Shown one piece after another: positions 12,870 through 25,200 of a stretch of 64,000 nt of DNA. The stretch is from Schistocerca nitens (lineage: Eukaryota > Arthropoda > Insecta > Orthoptera > Acrididae). Location of the stretch: the NCBI RefSeq assembly GCF_023898315.1, contig NC_064615.1, forward strand, positions 909,018,742-909,082,741, in the 5' to 3' direction. The translations under genes were made by a program, and so were the position numbers. The number at the start of each line of letters is the position of its first letter. The stretch's first letter is position 1. The notes below the pieces were generated by a model. That model did not search any database. It saw only the letters and a program-made list of their open reading frames with translations, and had not been told where the DNA came from.

Positions 12870-13020
12870 GTCAGTTAGCAGTTGGTTACGGCGTTGTTGG
12901 TACGCATCCCAAATGACGGATAGAATTAGCCGGATACTGCGGAAATACGGAGTACAGACTACGAACCGACCAAAAAGACCAGTGAGTTTCTGAAATAGAC
13001 AAAGGACGCAAGGGACCCAT
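12870..13020 (+). pseudogene. Possible Penelope-like linker-region relic
   Basis: A plus-strand peptide, MTDRISRILRKYGVQTTNRP, followed by a frameshift to a KQTKDARDPFTQ-like stretch, resembles the segment that precedes the GIY-YIG nuclease in Penelope-like retroelements. No GIY-YIG motif follows. Resemblance is by memory of the family pattern only. Confidence 0.25.
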
Positions 13021-13599
13021 TCACACAGGTGAAAAAGTTTGTGTTAGAGTCATTGAACGATCCTTCGGTGAGATTGGGACAGATGGTGAAATCAGCCGTG
13101 GGGGAACATGCGCCGTTCAAGATCGTCCACGGTATAATATTCACAGACACGGAGGTTCTCACAGTGGATAAGAGTTGTCACATCCGTTTCTTCGACGCCA
13201 GTCGGCCAGCAGCAATTGAGGATGAATTTTTCACGATGTCTACCACTCGAGCTGGCTAAACGTAAGAAAATTCATTAAATAAATGTCCGCTGAAGATCTC
13301 GAGACAGAATCCAACAGGCAATAAGTCAGTTCCTTAATAATTTCTATTGGGGATTCAGGATATATGATGCAGCACAGGTGAGTTTGACTGGAGGAAAAAG
13401 TAATGTTACACGAGATACTTTCATCGACACAGCTTAAGATGTGAATTTAGGTGCAATTTTAAAACAGGAAATCATTTGATTCGTTTTATTCATTAAAAAC
13501 CTCAGTACTATTCTGCAGAAACACATTTCAAAAACTTCTATTTTTGCATGAACCGTTTTATCGCCTACGTTTCATTTCTGTAAAAGGCCACCGTTCAGC

Positions 13600-14650
13600 T
13601 AAGTACGTTAAGAAAAGACTTCCTAACACCTAAATTTATATTCGATTTTTCAGATAAGTTTTTCTTACTGTTTCCGGTATGCAGTTTAATCCTCTCTATT
13701 TTGGCTATCATACTACCCAGATAGCAAACATCATCTACAGGGCTACTATAAATGATGGATTGCGATAGCCTGTATTCCCCAGAGTACGAGTATTAGATTG
13801 ACAAATACGATTAATGCATGAATAGAACCGTAACCTCACCAAGTCTCGTTTTGGTGTCTACAAATATTCTACGAATGCCTCTCTGGTGACGCAATTTTAA
13901 GAAACAGAAATGAAAATACGGCATAATGCAGTAACTCATTTAATTCAGTTTACTGATTAAAAGCTTCAGTCCAAGTGGTAGTCAATTTGGAAAAAGGCAC
14001 AAGGCGTTAGGGCTGGTGACCTTCGGGTATGAGAAGAGAGCCACATCATCTTCACCACTACGCCCAATCCAGCGGGTGCCCCGTCTTGATGGAAGATGAA
14101 ATTGCCAGAATCAGCTGTCCGTTGAGGAATAAAACCACAACTGCAATACATCAAAGTAAGAGGTAAACATCACATTGTTTTCGCAGAAGAAAAACGGCTT
14201 TGTCACCATTTTGTCAAGCTCTTGCACTAGTAACGCCACCTGGTGGGCACAATGGAACCTTGGTGAGTTTACAGTTCCATTATGGTGTTAATGACATTTG
14301 TACATGTAATATTTTCGCAAATGTAGAGCTCTAAATACGAATGAATCATTTATAGTAGCCCTGCGTTATTTTACTTTTTTCGGGATCTAATGTAATTTCC
14401 TCAGCATTACTTGATTTAATTTTAAGACACTCCATTAAAGTTGTTTCACTTTTGTTGATATTCATCTTATACCCTCTTTTCAGGACAGTATGTATCCAGT
14501 TCAATTGATCTTCCTTGTCCTTTACCATGTCCAATAGAATTACACTTTAACGATCAACCTTAAAATTTTTAATTTGGTCTCTCCGAACGTTAAGTCCCTT
14601 CCCAAATGTCTCCTTAGCTACTTTACTGCTGGCTGAATATATCTACAGTC
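13600..14650 (-). mobile_element. Ancient RTE-like LINE relic, split by a DNA element
   Basis: Two minus-strand blocks, about 13600-13737 and 14364-14650, align by eye with the C-terminal reverse-transcriptase region of the LINE at 8350-11634. The second block encodes a recognisable KMNINKSET...MEC stretch equivalent to KMNINKSKTRIMECSR. Both contain many substitutions, so this copy is much older than the other three. The blocks are separated by the 626-bp inverted-repeat element at 13738-14363. Confidence 0.75.
13738..14363 (-). mobile_element. 626-bp DNA transposon with perfect 19-bp terminal inverted repeats
   Basis: The ends are CAGGGCTACTATAAATGAT at 13738-13756 and its exact complement at 14345-14363. 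It lies inside an old RTE relic. A minus-strand frame in the interior (13966-14154) contains FIFHQDGAPAGLGVV and later SPALTPCAFFQID. This resembles the second and third catalytic blocks of an IS630/Tc1/mariner-type transposase, so this is probably an internally deleted copy of an autonomous DNA transposon. The length of the target duplication is not clear: the flanks are TCTA on the left and CGTT on the right. Perfect ends but a ruined interior fit a non-autonomous element moved in trans (inference). Confidence 0.72.
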
Positions 14651-15577
14651 ACTACCGTTGGGGCAGAAGATGACCTTATCTCACTACTTTCACGGCGACG
14701 TTCCAAAAGCAAAGAATGAAAAACTTCGTGCCTAATCTGCAATTTCCAATTGCGGCACCAGAAAAAAGAACAGCTTTATATGTAATTGCGTTTATAGTAT
14801 TTTGTATAAACCTGAAAACCAAATCCTGTCTTCGTCTCTAACGTGGTATGGTTGCTCGACTGTGGAAATTACAGTTAAGCGCGCCAAGCTTCATTCTGAC
14901 ACTGCCGCTTGACATGTGGTATCGATCCCCAACCGCGAGGCTTTTAGTATCTGGCAACTCGCTGCATGTCATTCAGGTACGTCTGACATTAATATCGGCT
15001 AGTATTTGCAATTGACTTTTCTGTTGACAGTGACATTCGTCCTGATATGGCGAGTTCCATGCGAAGCATGGCGGCATATGAGAACACAAGGCTTTTTCTG
15101 GTGGAAAAGCGAAACGTAATAAAGTGACCTACGTGGTATGTCCTTAAACATAGCTCTTCAGCCAAGAAGATTCCTCTCAGTACTCAGTTAGTCGTTATTT
15201 TGACAACTACCTATCCTTTGTCATAAACAGTGTTTTTTTCTCAAAAAAAAATAATGAAAAGAAGGAATGTAACACTACAACTGTAAATAACCTTTACAAG
15301 TAGTTCATGTGGTCAACATTAGTGCATAAAGCAGTTGGTATATGGATATACATACGTCTGAAAACCGGCCACAGAAAATTAAATGTCTTGTGCATAGTGT
15401 AGTGGAGTTTAAAAATAAATTGAAGAACTTACTTTTCTGCCACTCCTGCTCCACTGAAGCACATCTTCACAGAAACTCTTAAATTTGATGTTTTGGGTTA
15501 TTTCATACTGAGAATTATTACTGCAGTAAATAGTTTTTAGTAAAATCAAATCATTTCTTTGCAACGCATTTAAGTGA
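14651..15577. other. Non-coding DNA, nothing recognised
   Basis: Only short open frames and no visible repeat structure precede the left arm of the large palindrome. Confidence 0.5.
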
Positions 15578-16059
15578 AATTAGATGTACAATCGTAGTCT
15601 AAAGTATCCGAACGACCTGAATTGTATTTCGCCTGATTCGCATGCAACCCGCATAACGCAGCTGTCTACCAGGTCCTCTAATCGCTCCTCGGTACAGTCG
15701 TTTGACTATTGAAATTGGTTCCAACAAGTCACCACTACAAAACACTGCTTTGTATCGCAGTAACTCAATATGTAAAGTAATACCACGATACTACAAATAT
15801 CAGGGAACACCTCATTACAGATAAGACTGTCACTGAGGCTTGTAAGCTCATATTTATTACAATAAATGACATACCTGAAATGTTACCACTCTCATTATTG
15901 TGTCAGATAGGTAATGCACGTAGTAAGTTCGTCGTATTCATGATTTCATCTTCAAAGTAACATACCGTACTTATTATTTAATACAAATGACATAAAAAAT
16001 TTAAGCTATTCACGAGCACCTAGATGAACTTCAAATGACATGACGAACCGTCTCGTTCT

Positions 16060-16900
16060 GCATATGGATTCAAACCCAGGTCGTACAGAGTAAGCAAAGA
16101 TATCGTGACTGACGGAAACTAACAGTCATTCCATACTAGGCCTACAGAGAGTGATATACCTAGATTTTACACAGTATCAGTTAGCAAATATCAAGTTATA
16201 TCAACATTAAATTAAATCACGTAACATTTTTATTGGACGCGAACCCCTACCCAGCACCTATTGTCCCTGTTGACGAACTACGAGAAATGTTAAATATTGC
16301 TTCTACACAAATAATTTACTTGAAAATTTCGTGAGGTAAAGCTTTATGTTGGACAGGGATTCGAACCCAGAACCTAATCGGATTGTTATCGAAGCATAAG
16401 CAACTGTGAGATATCGGAATTTCTCGGCAGTAGCTAGATGGTTTAACTGAAATGACGAGACGAAATATTAATTTTTTTCCTTCCCAGGACTCCAACCCGG
16501 CTCCTATCGCTGTTATATTCTAGGCAAAACGAACGTTAAATATGTGTTTCTTACACCAGCAGCGACATGTGAGCATGTTTGAACTAGAAATAATATGACG
16601 AAGAATTCAGTGTTGACTGTTGACTACACGCAAAGAGACGTCAGCTATCGAATTTTTCTCCACCAGTAGCTCGGCATAACATCCTTGAACTTACAGTGAT
16701 CTCGCAAATAGTTCTGTGTCTCACTGGCAGTCAAAAACGTGAGATATCGTTAGTTTTGACAACGAATGAAAATACATTAAACCCAAATTATTATCCACCA
16801 GCATGTAGGTGTTCTCATTCAAGAGCTTGATAATACAAAATGAAAACTTTAGTGCCGGGGCAGAATTCGAATCCATTCTCGAGCAATATGTGGATATGTT
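16060..16900 (-). repeat. Array of diverged tRNA-like modules
   Basis: Several B-box-like cores appear in antisense: GGATTCAAACCC near 16075, GGACGCGAACCCC near 16237, GGGATTCGAACCC near 16359, GGACTCCAACCC near 16488 and AGAATTCGAATCC near 16862. Spacings of the first four are about 115-170 bp. The best module, read on the minus strand (about 16427-16349), has a D-arm-like GATATCTCACAGTTGCTTA followed about 30 bp on by TTCTGGGTTCGAATCCC. None folds into a convincing tRNA, so these are treated as tRNA-derived repeats. A mirrored set lies in the right arm, and related modules occur at about 20090 and 20310. Confidence 0.55.
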
Positions 16901-17707
16901 GAGGAATCTGCAGTTTTGAACAAACAACAAATTATAGTCGAGCTCTATTGTCACGAAGAGATCAAATTCCGCGTTAAGGGCGGACTGAGTTGCATTCCCA
17001 GTTCAGAACCAATTTCATCGACATTCAGAAGCTCAAATAAAGGACGGAATAAGTGTCCTGTGACACTACATAGCGTTTGTTTTGTCACTAGAAATAAATA
17101 ACTAGTATAAGAAAGGTTACTGGTGATGGACTTTCTACATGTTGCCACTCCTGTCTTTATTCTGGTTCAACCTAGCGTCTACTTGGTAGAGAAGGAGTAT
17201 CATGTTTAATGTGAATTTCAGACCACAATGCCATTATACCTTCTTCACTTGGCGTAGCCAGAAGAGAATAGAATCTGCCTCTCCCTATCAAAAATAATTG
17301 GCAGAATTTGGAATCCATAAGCATATGAACCTATCGTCATTCCAACAGACCATGAACTCCTCTTTGTTGTGACTCATTTTTCTTTGGTATCGCTGTTGCG
17401 CCACACTGGATGAGAATTCTGACACACAGGCTCTCTGCAGTGGTTTGCAGCACGTTCAGTACATTCATTTACTTGGTTGACCGAATCGCCATGAACGAGC
17501 TGCCTCGGCTACCCAGTGCATACATTCGACTCTGTTTTGTAATCACTGAAATAAAATCGCGTAACTGCCACCTACACAGAACTGCCAACAGTGTACGATG
17601 CAAAAATTTAAATAGGAAGTGTTCCTTTCCACTTGAGCTACCATATTGCGCTACCTGTTCGTTGAAAATGCCGTGCAGTGCAAAAGAAAAGCTGTAGCTG
17701 TCTGTTT

Positions 17708-17825
17708 CTCAGAAGTCTAGATCAGGACATTTACATTCTCTCACAGCACTGTGGAATGCTATGTCTCTCAGAAGTCTAGATCCGGACTTTTGCATTCTCC
17801 CACAGCACTGTGGATTGCGGAAGTT
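17708..17825. repeat. 59-bp tandem duplication
   Basis: Two consecutive copies begin CTCAGAAGTCTAGATC at 17708 and 17767, each continuing through CACAGCACTGTGGA. It lies at the left edge of the segment missing from the right arm of the palindrome. Confidence 0.85.
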
Positions 17826-19440
17826 CTGGAGGAATTTTTCTCGACTTCTGGAGGTGCTGAATCCATGTGTCAGCTAGTAGCATAAGTGTCAGGTCCCCTA
17901 GTTAAGAAGTTGCCACTTCGAGTTCATTCACTGCAACATTTTTTTAAAACGCAATTCCGCTGTCTGCTGAAGTTATCATTCTAATAGAACTCTGAACATA
18001 ATTCCCTTCACTTCTCAACCCAAAATAGTCGCATGTGGAAAAACTTCTAACTTCTGCGACGTTTTGTTCTTTTCAGGTTTAATAGACGGCCAGGCAGCAG
18101 ATGTATCTCGAAACTTTTGTATTATGTATGGGGAGAGCGCATCGTGCCAAAATACGTTGGAAAAGTATTTTCTACATTAACTGACGTGAGGTAGTGGCAT
18201 TTTATTCCTCTTCAAACCTTGTTTGACAGCTTTAACTCAGACCAAGTTTTCTACATGCATCTAATAAATAAACTGCATGTGCATTGTTTGACTGTTATTG
18301 ATAACATCTTAGAATATATCGTCGATAATTAATTTGTCTCTCATGTTTACTATTGTTGTAACAACACTAAAAGAAACCTTACGAAAATTGTGAACTCTAT
18401 TATAAGAAATGAATTAAAACTAACCACGATAACCTTACGACGAAAGACTGTTTTAATAAAACTGAGTATCTGTATACAAACGTGCCTCTATCGGCACGAA
18501 TTGGTAAAATACTACTCACTTAGATTTCGATTGGGTCTGTGTTTAATTGGTATGCTGTGTCATACTCAAGAGATATGCAAAAGTGGCATTTCATAGTTAT
18601 GTATTCCTAGAGACCCAAAATTTGCTTGTCAGCAGCGGAAAGAGGCGTTACCTGTTGTCAAACGTTGTAAGATTTTCACCATTGCACTATGAGCCGAAAG
18701 TATTTTCTTGCGATTTCCTTATCTATGTTTGATCTGATTTCTGGTAGCTCGTTCACAGAAGGGATAAAAACGTTACATTCAGCAAGACTGCAGCCGTAAA
18801 CCACAACAGACGCTTTTCCGCAGGTCAGCACGTTACCACAGAGCTAGCGAAGAGGTATGAATCTTGGTTTCTTCTTAGGAGGCCAATAGTGCCTAGAACT
18901 AGTAAACCGCAATTTACAGGACGAAATTAGTTGCGATTTTCACGTGCAACGACTTTCCTGGGCTGAAAACCGTAAATTTACAATCTTTTGTTACACCTTA
19001 AGCGATAATAACTCAGATTATTCAATGGAAATGACAGGAAAAATCAAGTGAACTTTGAGGTTTAATTCCGTGCACACCAAGAAGTAACTCGTCGATCACA
19101 GAGTTGCCAAACATACCTTCCCTTGTTGCCAAATCTCAGTTACAGTACCAGCAGGAAGAAGACGAATTTGATCCTACTGTGGTCTGGGAAGTGACCATAG
19201 CTGGCGTCTCAAAGACGCGTCTGCTACTGCCTGGAATACGCAATGCGTCTGATTCGCATTTCTGTAACTACGTTTAGGGACTGGAGCGTAGTTAATAACA
19301 ATACACAGAACTGCCTGCAAACTAAGCATCATAAATCAGCAACTCTCTTAGTTGTTTTTATATTTCTTTCATAAGTGTACTCAAAACTAAGGAACTCATT
19401 CACAGACGTTATCGTGCCTCGCCAACAGTCGAGCACAACT

Positions 19441-19443
<3 letters not shown>
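17826..19443. other. Left-arm-specific segment, no gene recognised
   Basis: This is most of the about 2.2 kb present only in the left palindrome arm. Open frames are short and show no domain. The edges carry the short direct repeat TCAGAAG (17709-17715 and 19895-19901), which could be a target duplication or chance. Confidence 0.5.
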
Positions 19444-19490
<47 letters not shown>

Positions 19491-19491
19491 A

Positions 19492-19541
<50 letters not shown>

Positions 19542-19577
19542 AGATAAAAATAAATAAGAATGAGAGAGAGAGAGAGT
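19444..19577. repeat. Compound microsatellite (TA)n(GT)n(GA)n
   Basis: About 45 bp of TA is followed by GT, GA and a G run, then a second short GA tract at 19561-19577. The apparent frames across it are low-complexity artefacts. Confidence 0.97.
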
Positions 19578-20658
19578 AAAAAATTGTTGTAAAGAAATTG
19601 AATCATGTTATGTAAAGAAATCTTCATGAAAATGACACATTCCACATCATTACGAATTGTCGTGTTCAGGATCTATGGAACAAGTGTTAATCAAATTAAA
19701 TGTAATCAAATCTAATCATATCATATTGCTGACTGGCCATGAAGAGTCATGAATTACCGAAATTGTCGCAAGTATCAGTAACCAAACCTAAACCTGAAAA
19801 TAAAAGACGACAGCTTGTGTAAGAAACCGGGACTCCTATCAATATGCTTTCGTCCCTGTTAACTAACCACGAAAGATATCTGATATACCCTCATTCAGAA
19901 GCAACAAAGTGTGCATGCATTTAAAGATGAAGCGTATAATGTGAATTTCTGTGACGGAGATAACAACTCCACACGTAATCGGATTGTTAACTAAGTAAAA
20001 TCAAATTTTACGTATCGATTTTTCTTACCAGCTGCTAGGTGTTTGAATCTAAAATAAGGATACAAAGTTTTGTGCCTGAGCGACAATCGAACCGCAGACC
20101 TTTCATCCCTCTTGATCATCGACGAATATAGCTTAAGTATCAATTACTTACTCACTAACAGTAAGATGTGTGCGTGTTTGACCAGCAATAACGTTACCTA
20201 TTGCGATTGTTGGCAATACATGAACAGACACTAAAAATGCACGTTAATTTTCACTAGGAGGCTGGTGTGCACGTGATAGGGCTTGAAATGAAATTATGAT
20301 TATTTTTGTAGTGGATCAGGATTCGGACCCACATACTTACCTTTGAAGGAGACACAGAGAAGATTGCAGTTTCGGGAAAAGGAACAGAATGACTGCAATG
20401 TACTGTTCCGAGAGATTCAGATCCTCGAAAGAAGAAATACGAATTCGAATCACAGTCCAGCACCAAATTTCTCAACCGCTCTAGTTTAATCAAGTACAAG
20501 TAAAATAAGAGCCCTGTTCCTTTAAATTGCTATCTGTTCATCAATAAAATAGTGTAAGTAAGTTTACTTGCGACATTATTTCTGTTTACCATGACTTCCG
20601 CCTACGTCATTTCCCAACGTAAACCGACTCTGCCCAGTTGGTAATGAAGGAACGTGAT

Positions 20659-20949
20659 TCCAGAATGAGATTTTCGCTCTGCGGCTGAGTGTGCGCTGAT
20701 ATGAAACTTCCTGGGAGACTGACACTGTGTGCCCGACTGAGACTCGAACTCGGGACCTTTGCCTTTCGCGGGCAAGTGCTCTACCATCTGAGCTACCGAA
20801 GCACGACTCACGCCCGGTACTCACAGCTTTACTTCTGCCAGTATCTCTTCTCCTACCTTCCAAACTTTACAGAAGTTCTCCCGCGAAAGGCAAAGGTCCC
20901 GAGTTCGAGTCTCGGTCGGGCACACAGTTTTAATCTGCCAGGAAGTTTC
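20659..20949 (-). mobile_element. tRNA-derived SINE family C, foldback form
   Basis: The unit is flanked by an exact 12-bp duplication, AAGGAACGTGAT, at 20647-20658 and 20950-20961. On the minus strand it carries a tRNA-like head (GTAGCTCAGATGGTAGAGCA, then GAGTTCGAGTC). A second, partial copy of the same tRNA-like region lies in inverted orientation at about 20880-20949, ending GTTTTAATCTGCCAGGAAGT. The head cloverleaf has anticodon loop CGCGAAA without the usual T33, so it is not a functional tRNA. The 52626-52783 element belongs to the same family. The double structure sits between one pair of duplications, so it inserted as a unit or was generated during insertion. Confidence 0.8.
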
Positions 20950-22150
20950 AAGGAACGTGATGTTTAATGCTGATTCTGGATTATGACGTGTTTTTCTTGA
21001 GTTTATCAGAGGTAGAGTAAATCTCTTTGTGCCTCTTAAAAGTAAGTGTCTGAATCCTCACATTGCACCTGTGATAGTTCTTTCCACGAAACCATTGTGG
21101 CCACATTTCCCAGCCTCAAGAGTGTGCTGTAACGGATGATGTGCTCAGCTTACAAAATTAATCACGGTGAATAGAATGCGAGTTTATTAAATGGTTAAGT
21201 ACAAGCAAGCTTCTGACACGGAGTTTATGCTATTCTCATGTCAGCCTCGATGTGAAGACATTTTTAAATTTCCACTAATTCAGCAAATTTCTTAGTTCGA
21301 GAAAATTTACTGTGAAGTGTGAAGTTACCGGATAATTCGATTATTATCGTCATTATTACTATCATTTTCTTCATACCGCTATTGGAACACATGTGCTAGA
21401 AGATCATTTAACGCCTTTTGGTCATTATAAAAGTAGTTACCGAAAACAGGCTCTTTCCCTGTCTACGGAATCCTCATGTTAATATCAAACATCAGCAATT
21501 ACTCGTATATTACATTAAAACTAAAGTAATTGATGAAGATCTTACTTGATAACAAAAAAAGCGCTGCCTTCCTTCATTTACTTGCGCCTACAAATGGCTG
21601 TCGAATACTGCCAAACCATAAGCCAAGGGATCTTACTGCCTTCCGATATACGTCGCTGTCAGTTCTTCCATACATTTTAGTCGACGTGACCTGTTTCAAG
21701 TTGTGTATGACAGAGAATGTTTTAGAAAATCAACTGTTTTCCTTTGCAATAGAAAGATTTTCATTCTAAGCTATTCAAGTTCAAAATTTTCGCAATATTA
21801 GTTCAAATTTAATATTCGCTTCTATATTGTAGGAAAGTATTTCACAGTTGCAAATCGCACATCCGACTCGCTGTCCTTACACTTAGTCGCTGACCATAAA
21901 TTCTAGCTCAGAGTGACACCAGATTAAGTAACCTAATGTAGCGAAGACTCTTTGCCAGTGCTCTTTCTCACTGTAAAATACGCAATTCACTCATTGGGCT
22001 TCATAAGTACTCTGTAAGAGTAATTTCCTTGTGTATGCAATGCATACGGATTATAGAATTTAGTGGTGCTCTCTCTTCCACTTCTGTATACAATATGCCT
22101 GACATAAACGGGCCCTTTCTCATTACAGGCCGTGGGCAGTGCAACATCAT

Positions 22151-22205
22151 ACTAACAACAGTAATGTGCTTATACTGACAACAGTAATGTGCTTATACTG
22201 ACAAC
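22151..22205. repeat. 23-bp tandem repeat, 2.4 copies
   Basis: Two nearly identical 23-bp units containing ACAACAGTAATGTGCTTAT are followed by a partial third. Confidence 0.9.
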
Positions 22206-25200
22206 CTCACTGTTCGTTTTACCTGATGTTGTAGTCATTTAAATAAAACAACATGACCTTCCAGTGGGAGACATTTCGTCCCCCATTTCCTTCTGTGAAG
22301 TTTTTCAGTAAGCTTTTTGCCTTCCAACCAGCGAAATACGACAGAGTACGGCCGGTAAACGATTCACAAGCCACGATTTAGTGCCGTTAAGACGATTTCT
22401 TTAAACACTGTCGAAGCTGAAGGAATTTAACTTCTTCTTAAATCATCTTATGCAGCAACGTTCACAGATATCTCAAATAGGAAAAGCAATTTATCCAGGT
22501 AGGAAGGCTGTAAAACAAACTTCCCACGGTTTGTGTCAGGTTGATCTTTTCGTCTGATAGCACTGCGTAAGTATTTTGTTTAAGAGGTATCACAAGTAGT
22601 GTTCCTGTAGCTGTGGGAATTATTGGTTGAAAACGAGTTTAACACCAGTAGGTACAGTACTGCTAAATATCCAAAATGATAATCAACCTAAGTTTGAGTT
22701 CATACACAAACTGAGGCGTATTTATAATGTTGAAGCAAGGCTGTGTATCCTTGTTTTCCTTGAGTGGGCATTGGAAGGCGTTTACACGCACGTATACAAT
22801 ACTATGAATACTTCAAATGCTATCGTTAATATTGCTCTCATAAACTAATTTTATTTCTGTTTAATTCTTTTGGGTCTTCAGCGTGCAATATGTGTTGTAG
22901 ATACAGTCTTAGATAAAAAAAATTGGCCACTGAGTTGTTCACGTAAGGTGGACAATACAGTCGTGCTCCCCTCAGAATTGAGTGTCTGGCAATATGCTCG
23001 ATCTGGCAACATTGTAGACTGCAGCACTTCCCGGAAGAAGTCTTGGTTGTAGTCTGAGTGTATCACTCTAGACTACGACTGTAGTCTTGAGCTAAAACGC
23101 GAGACTAGCTACTACGACGTATGGCAACCGAAAACACATGTCAACAAAATTTTTATCGCCCCTTTCCTCTCGGTGCTGAACCTATGAGTGTAATTCAAGC
23201 GAATCTACAATATATTTCGCTTTCTGTCACATTGGTAATAACAGTTTGGTTCAACAATATTTTAGCGAGAGATTTCTTGATCCACCATTTGCCTTTGAGC
23301 TCTGCATGCGTCTGAGTTCTCTGGGACCCGTTTGCTGCCTACAGATTGGGGCTGAGGCACCGTGCTGCCTCCCCTTCTGCCGACAATGTCTGCTCCACTC
23401 CTCACCCTCGACGGTGTAAAATGCTTTAATGTTGTTGAGTGGTGACCCATAAAATCTGTCTACCATTTGTGTTTCTCACTCGATAGCAACGGAGGCACAA
23501 AACCGACTTTATTTGATGAGTATTTTATAACACTAGTATGCAATACATTAATGTGGCACAGAATTAATTTCATTGTTTCTGATCCATTGTGCAGTAGTTA
23601 GTGTCACATCCTGTTCTTTTTCCTTTCACAGGACATTCTTCAAATAATTTATTTTTGTCATGGATTCATATGTGTTAGTCAAGGCACAGAGAGTAAAAGC
23701 AATGTAATGTGTTTGGTTTCTTTCTTTGGTTCCCTGTGCTACTCAGACCAACTGCTTGTTTTGAGGTCCATACACTATTTAATAGAGAAGTGAACGCTGT
23801 TCAAAAGTGATATTTAAAATATTCAGTTGCATTTAAGGCGACAAAATTGCCCGTATTTGAAGCTATCCAGAGAAAAAGTAAGTTGCTAGAGCCGCTGTTA
23901 GTAAATGTCTGTAGAGAGTTTCTAATTGCTACTGTGGAAATTTAGCATAGAGACCCTATAGTAATCAAGAGGGTCATTTCCTTCATACTTATCACCCTGG
24001 CATGTGAGTCTTAAGTGAAGAACAATAATGAAATTCGTATCATTGACGGTCGATTCGAATTTCTTCAGAGACTCTTGCGCAATGAAGCAGCTTGGGAGTC
24101 AGAAAGCCGAGATCTATGACCATTAACACAACTTACTGAGTCGAGCTACCAAGAGGAGTTGATGTGTAAAGGGTTTCTTCCGATTTCATTACAGAATTTT
24201 TTTCTGGAAATTCGCAGCTCCATTAAATAAATCAGGAAAATGCTCGCACAGACCGGCCCTTACCACAGTCAGAACTGACGACTTTGAACCATTGAGACAC
24301 AGGCGCTACCACGCCACTACGACCACACTGATGCTAGCACGCCGCTCTCATCATGATATTGGTTGCTCAGACTCATAATGTATCGTGAAAGATAGTAAAA
24401 GTTGTCACTTATGTGAAGAATAGCACTTCTTTAGCCAAAAAATGGAATTTTCTACCTCAGTGTCTTAGTTTACATGAGGATTATATAGCACGAGTTATTC
24501 AAATGGAAAGAGAATATCAAGTGAATTTAGCGAGTCAATTCAGTACCATGCACGGAAGTGATTGCACTGTCACAGTGTTGCCAAATGTTTGTGACGTTGT
24601 TGCCAATTCTCAACTGTGCTAGGAACAGCTCTGCAGCGGTATGCAAGGAGAATCCTGTGCTCATGTCATAGGAGGATACGGAGAGGAGGCGCGGGGTTTG
24701 GTTAATATGCAGCGTTTTCTCCTACCAGTTGTGTCAAGCATGCAGCTGTGTAATCTTCCATCATGATTACAGTTTCCTACTAAATACATATGAATAAAAC
24801 ACTTATTACTTTGTGACAAAAGATTATTTCAGGACAATAAAAAGTCTTTGGAAATCAACTTTGCCCACCTGTCAGGAAAAGTAAGATAACAAACACTTTG
24901 CACCTCGAAATCGATTGCATCTATGTACAGTCTTTTGATCATACAAGTAGAACATGAATTACATGAGAATTTAGAAACATGTTGGTGCGAATGGAAGCTA
25001 TAAGAAACAGTTATCTAATAATTCTATGCCACATAATAATCAATTCATCTGAAAATTCAGAAGAGAAGAAACTAAAAATTATGCCCATTAAGACAGAAAA
25101 TAAAGTGCAGATGCGGGGACTGTGCAGATCTGCGCTTTTTCACCTTCAGATCTATACAAATAATGTATACTAACCAACGTATTCATTCCTTTCATAATGT

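Larger units (their letters stand above)
12088..13599. other. Non-coding DNA with small repeat relics
   Basis: No intact gene. A SINE relic lies at about 12640-12735 and a possible Penelope-like peptide at about 12870-13020. The rest gives only short frames. Confidence 0.5.
15578..20482 (+). repeat. Left arm of a ~14-kb imperfect inverted repeat
   Basis: Sequence from about 15578 to 17707 is the reverse complement of about 27580-29695, and about 19895-20482 is the reverse complement of about 26988-27555. By eye, divergence is of the order of 10-15 percent with small indels. Example pairs are the 'antisense B-box' modules near 16352 and 28920, and the frames at 16951-17148 (minus) and 28139-28336 (plus), which encode nearly the same 65 residues. 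Between the matching blocks this arm holds about 2.2 kb (17710-19900) missing from the right arm. No gene was recognised in the arm. Confidence 0.85.

Noticed and set aside
13029..13259. 76-codon plus-strand frame as a gene
   Set aside because: No domain is visible and it lies next to a frame-shifted Penelope-like relic; it is more likely a chance frame.
16060..16900. CRISPR array
   Set aside because: The modules are diverged and tRNA-like and differ in spacing, and the setting is a eukaryotic genome.
19375..19645. Open frames across the compound microsatellite
   Set aside because: They are made of TA, GT and GA repeats and have no biological content.
20727..20814. A functional tRNA gene on the minus strand
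   Set aside because: The cloverleaf-like head lacks T33 in the anticodon loop, continues directly into a SINE body, and has relatives with the same body and TSDs. It is a SINE head.
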